Shown here: positions 1 to 5,955 of the stretch, one piece after another | How positions within the stretch are numbered: position 1 is the first letter of the stretch | How the letters are laid out: each line of letters begins with the position of its first letter | Assembly: GCA_003695505.1 (NCBI GenBank) | Contig: RFIY01000312.1 | Coordinates: 1 to 6,123, forward strand | Direction: 5' to 3' | Source: J088 sp003695505 [NCBI: Candidatus Dadabacteria bacterium] | Lineage (GTDB): Bacteria > J088 | Length of the DNA stretch: 6,123 nt | Notes under the pieces: generated by a model | Seen by the model: only the letters and a program-made list of their open reading frames with translations | Database searches by the model: none | Told to the model about the DNA's origin: nothing | Program-made: the position numbers and the translations under genes

Positions 1-342
1 CTCGCCCGACTCGGCGAGCCCGATGCCATCGGTCACGGCGTGCAATACGAGGGCCGACACACCAACCAGCACGGTGGCCGAGTGGACGCGATTGCTGACA
101 CCGTGGCGCAGGCGCTCGGCCAGCGTCGGCACGACCAGTCCACCCGCAAACAGCGGCAGCGCCGCGATGCCGATCGTCGCCCATGCATGCGGCAGGAACA
201 CGCCAAGAACGAGCCCCGCGACGCTGACGAGAATCAGGCCATCGAGAAAACGCAGGATCTGGCGCCGCTCACCGACAATGCGCAGCGTCAGCGGCCCGAC
301 GAACAGCGCGGCGAGCGCGAGAAACAGCAGATTGAAGCCCAT
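1..342 (-). CDS. Partial multi-spanning membrane protein, ZIP metal-transporter-like N-terminal half
   Basis: This gene starts on the minus strand at ATG 342-340 and stays open to the left edge, so only the first 114 residues are present. The visible part is very hydrophobic, with about four predicted membrane helices (roughly residues 3-22, 34-52, 55-75 and 86-106). The fourth contains HAVTDGIGLAE, which resembles the metal-binding helix 4 of ZIP (SLC39-type) transporters, where a His and an Asp or Glu precede a Gly (HNxxDG-like). ZIP proteins move zinc, iron or other divalent cations towards the cytoplasm, but the fifth helix needed to confirm the family lies outside. An in-frame stop at 399-397 and no other ATG, GTG or TTG fix this start. 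There is no clear Shine-Dalgarno sequence. The gene begins 37 bp after the HIT stop on the same strand, so it is probably cotranscribed. It is surely coding; the ZIP assignment is tentative, and it could be another small permease family. Confidence 0.6.
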   Translation of the reverse strand, partial: MGFNLLFLALAALFVGPLTLRIVGERRQILRFLDGLILVSVAGLVLGVFLPHAWATIGIAALPLFAGGLVVPTLAERLRHGVSNRVHSATVLVGVSALVLHAVTDGIGLAESGE

Positions 343-379
343 CCCGACATGGTGGCACAGGCTTCGCCGGAATGCACCC

Positions 380-727
380 TCAGCCGGGAGGCCAGCTCAG
401 CGTTCGCCCGGCGATGACGTGCAGATGCAGATGGAATACGGTCTGCCCGGCACGCGCGCCACTGTTGACGACAACGCGAAAGGCATCGCCATGACCTTCC
501 TGCTCCGCGACGCGCGCGGCGGCAAGCATCAGATGCCCAAGCAGCTCCCGATGCTCTTCTCCGGCCTCGGCCAGGCGGGCGATTGGCTCTCGCGGAATGA
601 CCAGCACATGCATTGGTGCGACGGGATTGATGTCGCGGAACGCGATGCAGTACTCATCTTCATATACGATGTCGGCCGGTAATTCTCCGCGAATGATCTT
701 GCCGAAAATGGTATCGTTGTCACTCAT
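380..727 (-). CDS. HIT-family (HinT-type) purine nucleoside phosphoramidase-like protein
   Basis: The 115-residue product has the usual length of bacterial HinT proteins. The N-terminal TIFGKIIRGELPA (6-18) is the typical HinT opening. The histidine triad is at VFHLHLHV (97-104; H99, H101, H103), H103 being the expected catalytic nucleophile, and the protein ends in a family-like GRTLSWPPG tail. HinT enzymes hydrolyse AMP-lysine and other nucleoside phosphoramidates through a covalent nucleotidyl-histidine intermediate in the cytoplasm; the physiological substrate is usually unknown. The start was chosen at ATG 727-725 because homology begins there. The upstream extension in the same frame is arginine- and alanine-rich and lies antisense to nothing but the protease gene body, so it is a shadow. 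ATG overlaps the TGA of the preceding protease gene (ATGA), which suggests translational coupling. The family assignment is very secure. Confidence 0.95.
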   Translation of the reverse strand: MSDNDTIFGKIIRGELPADIVYEDEYCIAFRDINPVAPMHVLVIPREPIARLAEAGEEHRELLGHLMLAAARVAEQEGHGDAFRVVVNSGARAGQTVFHLHLHVIAGRTLSWPPG

Positions 728-2667
728 CCAGACGCTCCGTTGGAGGTGGTTTCCGGTTCCAGTAGTGCAGGCGGCAGCGGCACATGCAGCGCCGCATGTA
801 CGCCGCGTACGATTTCGTATTCTTCGACGCGTATGCGTCCGTCGCTTGCGGCGGCCGCCAGCAGGCCGCGGCAAAGCAGCTTCTTGCCGCGAAAATCGAC
901 GCCATCGAGGCGATCAACGGCATCGAGCACCGCCTGACCATCGACCGCCTCGCGTCGCCTCGGCGGCGCGACCGTCGTCCCGAACAACTCTTGCCAGCCT
1001 GCGATGTACGCGGCTTCGGCGTCGTCGTCGCCGTCCGCCCCGACCAGGGCCAGCCATGACAATACCGTATGAGCCGCATCCTTCTCCTGGGACAGCGCCC
1101 TCGCGCCAAGACGCATGACCGGATCGAGTGCATCCTGCAGGACGGCCCGCAACGCCAGGAGCAGACCGAGCTCGCGCGGCTCGATCACCCCGTCTGCACG
1201 AACGAGCGCCTCGGCGGCCTCAAGCAGCTCCTGCTGCCGATCCACGGTCAACCGGCGCAACTGCGGCGCCGCGAGCTCGATCAGTTGCAACGACGTACCC
1301 GCCGGCATCTTGCGCGCCGAACGAAACAGACCCGCGACATCGTGAATCTGCTCTTCTGCGTAACGCGCGCGCAACGCCTCGACCTGCGGCGCGCGACCCT
1401 CGCGTTGCGGATCGACGAACAGAGAGAGCACCAGCAATTCGGCTGGTTCTGGCGCGGCCAGCGCATTGCGAATGTCGTCGGGGAGGTCATCGATCAGCCG
1501 TTGTGCAGCCTGAAGGGCGGCAAGCTGCGGGTTGCCGGTCAGCACGTCGGGATCGAGTTGTTCGACGGCCGCAGTCGCCCCACCGAACCCGAGCATCGCG
1601 CCATCTGCACGTTCCCAGGCGGCGGACCAGCGGGCCGCCACCTGCGCCTCCTGATCGGGCCGGAACGTCGGATCGATGGCTGCAATGCGCTTTTCCACCG
1701 GCGGATGCGTTGACAACAGGTTGAACCAGATGCGACGGTGCAGGCTGAAAAACATGTGGCTGAGCTCTTCGGCCGAACCGTCGCGGATCTTGCTGCCGCT
1801 TTCAAGTCCGGCGATTTTCTTCAGCGCGCCGGAAATGCCCGCGGGGTTTCGCGTAAACTGCACGGCGGCCGCATCGGCAAGATACTCGCGCTGCCGTGAA
1901 ACCGCCGCCTTGATGACCCGCGCGAAAAACAGGCCGATATAGCCAACGAGCATCATCACGAGCGCACCAGCCATCAGCACCGGGATGCCACCGCCGCCGC
2001 GGCCACCACTGCGGCGCGTCCGCGGCTGCGCATATGCCATCATGCGCAAGGTGCGTTGCCCGATCAATGCGATCAGCAGGATCCCATGCAAAACGCCGAT
2101 CAGCCGAATATTGAGCCGCATATCGCCATTGAGAATGTGGCTGAATTCGTGGGCGATCACGCCCTGCAATTCGTCGCGGTTGAGCTGTTCCAGCGCCCCG
2201 CGGGTCACCGCGACCGCCGCATCCGCCGGCTCGAAACCGGCGGCGAATGCATTGATACCCGATTCCTTTTGCAACACATAGACCTCGGGTACAGGCACCC
2301 CCGAGGCCAGCGAAATTTCCTGCACGATATTGAGCAGGCGGCGCTCCCGATAATCCTTCGTACCTGGATCGACAAGTGTGCCGCCGACGGTGCGGGCCAC
2401 AAAACCGCCCCCCTGCCGCAACAACAAGATACGACTCAGTGAACCAATCGCAATGATCGCGACCAGGCCGAGCGAAATCCACGTCAACGGCTCGGCTTCC
2501 TGGCGTATCAGCTCCGCCAGCGGCAAGGGTTCCTGGCGGGTCGCGGACACAGCCCACAGATAGGCGCCGTCGAGCGTCACGACGATCGCCGCAACCGACA
2601 GCGCAAACAGAAAAATGGCCAGGCGGGTGCGCGCTCGCGCCCGATCTTGCGCCTCAAAGAAGTCCAT
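724..2667 (-). CDS. M48-family (HtpX-like) membrane zinc metalloprotease with long C-terminal extension
   Basis: This is a 647-residue integral membrane protease. Helices are predicted at about 15-35, 61-83, 186-206 and 228-250. The zinc-binding motif HEFSH (H173, E174, H177) is followed by the third-ligand helix SRQREYLAD (E261), and THPPVEKRI (320-328) is the usual M48 element near the end of the protease domain. A Gly-rich stretch (GGRGGGG, 221-227) sits between helices 3 and 4. HtpX-type enzymes degrade misfolded membrane proteins, with the active site facing the cytoplasm. E. coli HtpX has about 290 residues; here about 300 more follow. That extension includes two acidic helical segments, ALVRADGVIEPREL (487-500) and AAAASDGRIRVEEYE (604-618), which resemble the repeat of TerB-like domains (inference). 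The start at ATG 2667 has an AGGA 11 nt upstream, and the next in-frame methionines lie far inside. No lemA gene, a frequent neighbour, is in view. It is the first gene of the leftward cluster. Confidence 0.9.
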   Translation of the reverse strand: MDFFEAQDRARARTRLAIFLFALSVAAIVVTLDGAYLWAVSATRQEPLPLAELIRQEAEPLTWISLGLVAIIAIGSLSRILLLRQGGGFVARTVGGTLVDPGTKDYRERRLLNIVQEISLASGVPVPEVYVLQKESGINAFAAGFEPADAAVAVTRGALEQLNRDELQGVIAHEFSHILNGDMRLNIRLIGVLHGILLIALIGQRTLRMMAYAQPRTRRSGGRGGGGIPVLMAGALVMMLVGYIGLFFARVIKAAVSRQREYLADAAAVQFTRNPAGISGALKKIAGLESGSKIRDGSAEELSHMFFSLHRRIWFNLLSTHPPVEKRIAAIDPTFRPDQEAQVAARWSAAWERADGAMLGFGGATAAVEQLDPDVLTGNPQLAALQAAQRLIDDLPDDIRNALAAPEPAELLVLSLFVDPQREGRAPQVEALRARYAEEQIHDVAGLFRSARKMPAGTSLQLIELAAPQLRRLTVDRQQELLEAAEALVRADGVIEPRELGLLLALRAVLQDALDPVMRLGARALSQEKDAAHTVLSWLALVGADGDDDAEAAYIAGWQELFGTTVAPPRRREAVDGQAVLDAVDRLDGVDFRGKKLLCRGLLAAAASDGRIRVEEYEIVRGVHAALHVPLPPALLEPETTSNGASG

Positions 2668-2670
2668 CAG

Positions 2671-2679
2671 TGGTATTAT
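2671..2679 (+). promoter_or_regulatory. Candidate extended -10 promoter element for lgt
   Basis: The bases TGGTATTAT match the extended -10 pattern TGnTATAAT with one mismatch. Transcription would begin near 2686, giving a leader of about 72 nt before the lgt ATG. No convincing -35 hexamer lies at the expected spacing, which extended -10 promoters can tolerate. On the opposite strand the same bases read GATAAT (2680-2675), a possible -10 for the protease gene, but that would start RNA almost at its ATG and exclude the AGGA ribosome site. The rightward reading is therefore preferred. Confidence 0.4.
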
Positions 2680-2757
2680 CCTACAGATACGAGGCTGGCG
2701 GCATACAGCCCCGCGCCCCGCCCAACCCTGTTTACCGCTGCGAAAGGCCTGACGCCC

Positions 2758-3639
2758 ATGTTTACCTGGGATGTTTCACCGATTCTGATACAGCTCGGAC
2801 CGGTCACGATCCGCTACTACGGTCTGCTGTTTGTCTTCACGATCCTCGGTGGTTTTCACCTCTGGCGCTGGCAAATGTTACGCGGCGGCTACGACGAGGA
2901 ACTGGCGGAACGCTTTTTCTGGTGGGGTGTCATCGCCGTGCTCGTTGGCGCACGGGTTGGGCACGTCTGGTTCTACGAGTGGGATCGGTTCGTCAGGGAT
3001 CCGATCTACATCATCTACATCTGGCGCGGCGGACTGGCCAGCCACGGGGCGACCATCGGACTGATCATTGCACTGGTCGGTTTCGCCAAAAAGTACAAGA
3101 TCCATGTGCTCGAGGTCTTCGACCGCTTTTCGTTCAGCGCCGCGTGGGGATCCTTCATGGTGCGAATCGGCAATTTTTTCAACAGCGAGATCGTTGGCCG
3201 CGAAACCGACGTGCCATGGTGCGTCTACTTCCCGCGCAGCGTCTATGACCGCAGCCTGCCGCTGGACAAGGTACCGTGTCGGCACCCGAGCCAGCTCTAC
3301 GAAACGGCGATGGGCATTCTCGTACTGCTGACGCTCGTTGCCATCGACCGGAAACTGAAAGAAGATCGCCCGCGCGGACTGCTGGCGGCGGTCTTTCTGG
3401 TCATGTACTTCACATTCCGCTTCTTCGTCGAGTTCGTCAAGGCCTACCAGACGCTGGATCCGAACCGCTCACCACTGACGATGGGCCAGTATCTGTCGAT
3501 TCCGTTCATCCTGGGCGGCATTGGCCTGCTGATCTGGACGCTGAAGAACCGGCCACCTACGGTCGGCGCGGCGGCGGCCCCCCGCGCCAAGGCGGCACGC
3601 GGAACGAAGCGCGGCAAGACGAAGCGCAAGAAACATTGA
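2758..3639 (+). CDS. lgt: Prolipoprotein diacylglyceryl transferase (Lgt)
   Basis: Lgt moves diacylglycerol from phosphatidylglycerol to the lipobox cysteine of prolipoproteins in the inner membrane, the first step of lipoprotein maturation. The 293-residue product matches the family length (E. coli 291) and keeps its landmarks: IRYYGL near the first helix (18-23), GGLASHG (91-97; H96 equivalent to E. coli H103), the signature RIGNFFNSE (136-144; R136 equivalent to R143), RHPSQLYE (175-182), RFFVEF (221-226; R221 and E225), and LTMGQYLSIP near the last helix. The residue before the signature Arg is Val where Gly is common. ATG 2758 was chosen over an upstream in-frame ATG at 2647 because homology begins here and AAAGG lies 10 nt upstream; the longer form would overlap the divergent protease gene. 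The last 31 residues are a basic tail rich in Lys and Arg. thyA, a common downstream neighbour in gammaproteobacteria, is absent. Confidence 0.97.
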   Translation: MFTWDVSPILIQLGPVTIRYYGLLFVFTILGGFHLWRWQMLRGGYDEELAERFFWWGVIAVLVGARVGHVWFYEWDRFVRDPIYIIYIWRGGLASHGATIGLIIALVGFAKKYKIHVLEVFDRFSFSAAWGSFMVRIGNFFNSEIVGRETDVPWCVYFPRSVYDRSLPLDKVPCRHPSQLYETAMGILVLLTLVAIDRKLKEDRPRGLLAAVFLVMYFTFRFFVEFVKAYQTLDPNRSPLTMGQYLSIPFILGGIGLLIWTLKNRPPTVGAAAAPRAKAARGTKRGKTKRKKH

Positions 3640-3645
3640 TCCACT

Positions 3646-3670
3646 GGCGGAAGCCGAAGCCGTTTCCGCC
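3646..3670 (+). terminator. Small GC-rich hairpin just after lgt, possible weak terminator
   Basis: GGCGGAA (3646-3652) pairs perfectly with TTCCGCC (3664-3670) around an 11-nt loop, beginning 6 nt after the lgt stop. No T-tract follows directly; only a pyrimidine-rich stretch appears about 10-20 nt later. It may help end or stabilise the lgt transcript, but it does not meet the normal definition of an intrinsic terminator. Confidence 0.25.
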
Positions 3671-3749
3671 GACATCGCGGTCTGTATCTTCTTCCGCCTC
3701 ACCGCACCGGCAACAGGTCGACCCCAACCGTGTCGCACTCCGGACTTTA

Positions 3750-3763
3750 TTGATCTGGATCAA
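3750..3763 (+). promoter_or_regulatory. Perfect FNR/Anr-type operator upstream of the cytochrome b fusion gene
   Basis: TTGAT-CTGG-ATCAA matches the CRP/FNR-family consensus TTGAT-N4-ATCAA in all ten specified positions. Such sites are bound by FNR, Anr, Dnr or FixK-type regulators, mostly under low oxygen or nitric oxide. If it acts as a class II site (centre at -41.5), transcription would start near 3798, and a weak -10 (CACACT, 3786-3791) lies exactly in register. This would leave a leader of about 32 nt before ATG 3830. The site is in a non-coding gap and points to the rightward gene pair. The flanks extend the palindrome to 16 bp and six T bases follow, so a hairpin terminator for lgt is an alternative reading. 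The stem would be AT-rich and short, which makes the operator reading much more likely. Confidence 0.75.
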
Positions 3764-3829
3764 TTTTTTGTCGTGGAGAGCGGGTCACACTGTACGGGAT
3801 AGCCCCGCTTCCGACACTGTTCGCCCGCA

Positions 3830-5443
3830 ATGACCAACAGCCGACACAGCCCACATCCCGGCCCACCCCAATGGACGCGGAAGCCCGGTCTGTCCGAAAC
3901 GGTCGACCGTCTGCTGCGGCCGCTCGACTGGCTGTTCAACCGCCTTTCCGGATCGGCGCTCAACCCGTTGTACCAGACCGGCACCGTCGGTGTCGTCGCT
4001 TTTGTCGTACTCCTGGTGACCGGCATCTACCTGTTCATCTTTTACGAGACGGATGCACCGTGGGCATCGGTGCAGGTGATCAGCGCCGCGCCGTTCGGTG
4101 CCTGGATCAGGCGCACGCACCGCTATGCGGCCGATGTGTTCGTCGTCGCCGTTGTCCTGCACGCGATCAAGATGTTTGCGTCGGGCAAGTTCTGGGGGCC
4201 GCGAAGCTGGGCCTGGCGCACCGGTGTGATGCTGCTTGGCGCGCTTGTCCTCTGTGGTGTCTCCGGCTTCTGGCTCGTCTGGGATGCGCTGGCGCAGCAT
4301 ACGGCACTTGCCGCCGCGCAGATGATCGATCCGCTGCACGTGCTCCCCCAGTCCCTCGCATCCTTTTTTGCCGGACTCGACCCGGTGCCGCGCTCATTCT
4401 TTTTTGCGCTGCTGTTCGTCCACGTCTGCCTGCCGCTCGGCCTGATGCTGCTGCTGATGATGCACCTGCTGCGGCTTTCGAAACCACCGCTGTGGCCTCC
4501 CAGACCATTGCTGTTGGGCGCCGTGATTGGGCTGGGCATCGCAGCCGCTGTTCTTCCGCTGCCGCAGGTCCCGGAAGCCAGCGTCTTGCGCATCTGGAGC
4601 AAACTGCCACTCGACTGGCTGTACCTGTTCTGGGTTCCGGCGGCCCATGGTGGGGCGGGGATGCTCTGGCTGCTATCGCTCGGCACCACGGCGCTGCTTC
4701 TGGCCGTTCCAAAGTGGTTTGCGCCGAAACAGGACATTCCGGTCTCGACCCTGGATTCCAACCTGTGTACCGGCTGTGCCACCTGCTATGAGGATTGTCC
4801 CTATACCGCGATCACGATGATACCGCGCCCGAACCCCGATCCGCGCAAATCGCCGCTCGTCTCATCGATCGACCCGCTGAAATGTGTCGGCTGCGGCGTC
4901 TGTGCGGGATCCTGCGCCCCGATGAGCGTCGGTCCTCCGGCCCGGCGTGGACGCGATCAGCTCGCCTTGTTGCAGGAAGCCTGGCAGACCGTCGCCGCCA
5001 CCCCGCCACGGATTGTCGTCTTCGCCTGCCGCAATGGTGTCGAACCGGCACTCAGTGATGACAAACTCCCGCCAAACACCTGGATCTGGAGCGCGGACTG
5101 TACCGGCAGCGTACACGCTGCGATGGTCGAATTCGTACTGCGGCAGGGCGCATCCGGTGTCTGCATCGCGACCTGCCCGTCACGTGACGCGGGTTGCCGC
5201 CTCGGACCAAACCTGGTCCGCGACCGGATGTTGCACGGCCGCGAGGCCGAGCTGCGCCCCACCGTCGACGTCCGTCGACTGAGCATCGTTGATGCGGCAC
5301 GCACCGAGCCCGATGTCGTCCGTGCGGCCATTATGGAGCTCGAGTCGGTCATCGACAACCTGGACAATGCCGACCTGCGGGAATTGCGCGAATGGGATCC
5401 GACCTGCGAACCCGCCGACCCGGACGAGGTGCTGGCGCGATGA
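3830..5443 (+). CDS. Membrane cytochrome b - 2x[4Fe-4S] ferredoxin - MvhD/FlpD-like fusion, putative quinone-linked electron-transfer protein
   Basis: This 537-residue protein fuses three redox modules. Residues about 45-298 are a cytochrome b/b6-type domain with six predicted helices. The two bis-His haem pairs are intact: H97/H111 on helix B and H198/H212 on helix D, each spaced by 13 residues as in bc1 cytochrome b. Residues 260-265 (PLDWLY) sit where the quinol-site PEWY motif is expected. Two CxxCxxCxxxC motifs follow (C313-C323 and C352-C362), each predicted to bind [4Fe-4S]. Residues about 393-470 resemble the MvhD/FlpD hydrogenase iron-sulphur subunit, with C400, C424, C445, C449 and C456. 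Six helices place the Fe-S part in the cytoplasm. The likely role is to pass electrons between quinones and a soluble flavoprotein or ferredoxin partner; direction and partner are inference. No cysteine precedes helix A, so a b6f-like covalent haem is unlikely. ATG 3830 is the only start after an in-frame TAG at 3800, and it lacks a clear ribosome site. It lies behind an FNR box and overlaps the next gene by ATGA. Confidence 0.88.
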   Translation: MTNSRHSPHPGPPQWTRKPGLSETVDRLLRPLDWLFNRLSGSALNPLYQTGTVGVVAFVVLLVTGIYLFIFYETDAPWASVQVISAAPFGAWIRRTHRYAADVFVVAVVLHAIKMFASGKFWGPRSWAWRTGVMLLGALVLCGVSGFWLVWDALAQHTALAAAQMIDPLHVLPQSLASFFAGLDPVPRSFFFALLFVHVCLPLGLMLLLMMHLLRLSKPPLWPPRPLLLGAVIGLGIAAAVLPLPQVPEASVLRIWSKLPLDWLYLFWVPAAHGGAGMLWLLSLGTTALLLAVPKWFAPKQDIPVSTLDSNLCTGCATCYEDCPYTAITMIPRPNPDPRKSPLVSSIDPLKCVGCGVCAGSCAPMSVGPPARRGRDQLALLQEAWQTVAATPPRIVVFACRNGVEPALSDDKLPPNTWIWSADCTGSVHAAMVEFVLRQGASGVCIATCPSRDAGCRLGPNLVRDRMLHGREAELRPTVDVRRLSIVDAARTEPDVVRAAIMELESVIDNLDNADLRELREWDPTCEPADPDEVLAR

Positions 5444-5955
5444 CGTTTCCACGCGCCATCATTGCGGTCATCGTGATGGCTGGACTCGTCACATTGACCG
5501 CAATGGCCTCGACGACGCGCAAGATCGAACCCGCGCCGCATGCCGAACTGCGCGTGCTGTGCCGCATTCACAATGCCTGGCATCGCGACTGCAAGGCACC
5601 CGACCCCGCAGAGATGGACGAGCGGCTCCGCCACATGCGGCCGCCGACCGTCTGCGAAATTACGGCGATTCCGTACCGACTGGACATCACGTTGCGCGCC
5701 AACGACAAGACGGCGACCGACCACACACTCAAACTCGAAGGCGACCCTGCGCACGAAAACCGCGGCCTCTACTGCGACGAACGTATTCTGCTCGAACCCG
5801 GGCAGACGGTCCGCATCGATGCCCGCATCGAGCCCGTTGCCGAGGGCTTTGCCGAAGCCATATCCGACGCGCTGGCCGCAGTGACCACACCCGCGGCCGG
5901 CGAAGTCATCGTCCTCGCCGTTCAGGACGAAGGTTTGCGTTTGCTGACGGAGTAG
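5440..5955 (+). CDS. Unrecognised exported or membrane-anchored protein with four cysteines
   Basis: I do not recognise this 171-residue protein. The N-terminus has one Arg and then a hydrophobic stretch (about 6-22) ending in AMA-ST, which could be a signal peptide cleaved after residue 23 or an uncleaved anchor. The rest is soluble and holds four cysteines (C41, C51, C72 and C112), enough for two disulphides or a metal site. There is no CxxCH haem motif and no thioredoxin-type CxxC. Residues 37-51 (LRVLCRIHNAWHRDC) are His- and Cys-rich. The start at ATG 5440 overlaps the TGA of the cytochrome b fusion gene, with GAGG 10 nt upstream; an upstream in-frame ATG at 5392 would lie deep inside the fusion gene and would spoil the signal sequence. 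The tight coupling suggests a shared role, such as a periplasmic partner, chaperone or sensor of the redox protein. This is inference from position only. Confidence 0.8.
   Translation: MTFPRAIIAVIVMAGLVTLTAMASTTRKIEPAPHAELRVLCRIHNAWHRDCKAPDPAEMDERLRHMRPPTVCEITAIPYRLDITLRANDKTATDHTLKLEGDPAHENRGLYCDERILLEPGQTVRIDARIEPVAEGFAEAISDALAAVTTPAAGEVIVLAVQDEGLRLLTE

Noticed and set aside
23-682. Long plus-strand open frames across 23-682 and 40-417
   Set aside because: They are Arg-, Pro- and Ser-rich antisense frames over the HIT and ZIP-like genes, whose minus-strand products have clear family motifs.
1069-1724. Plus-strand open frames of about 200 residues at 1069-1713 and 1128-1724
   Set aside because: They are antisense to the M48 protease, have no recognisable domain and have compositions typical of GC-rich shadow frames.
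2647-2757. Longer Lgt form starting at ATG 2647
   Set aside because: The extra 37 residues do not look like Lgt, overlap the divergent protease start, and would be upstream of the likely promoter element.
4957-5754. Minus-strand open frame of 265 residues under the fusion gene and the four-cysteine gene
   Set aside because: The plus strand carries unmistakable Fe-S and MvhD-like motifs here, and the minus product is Arg- and Ser-rich without a family pattern.
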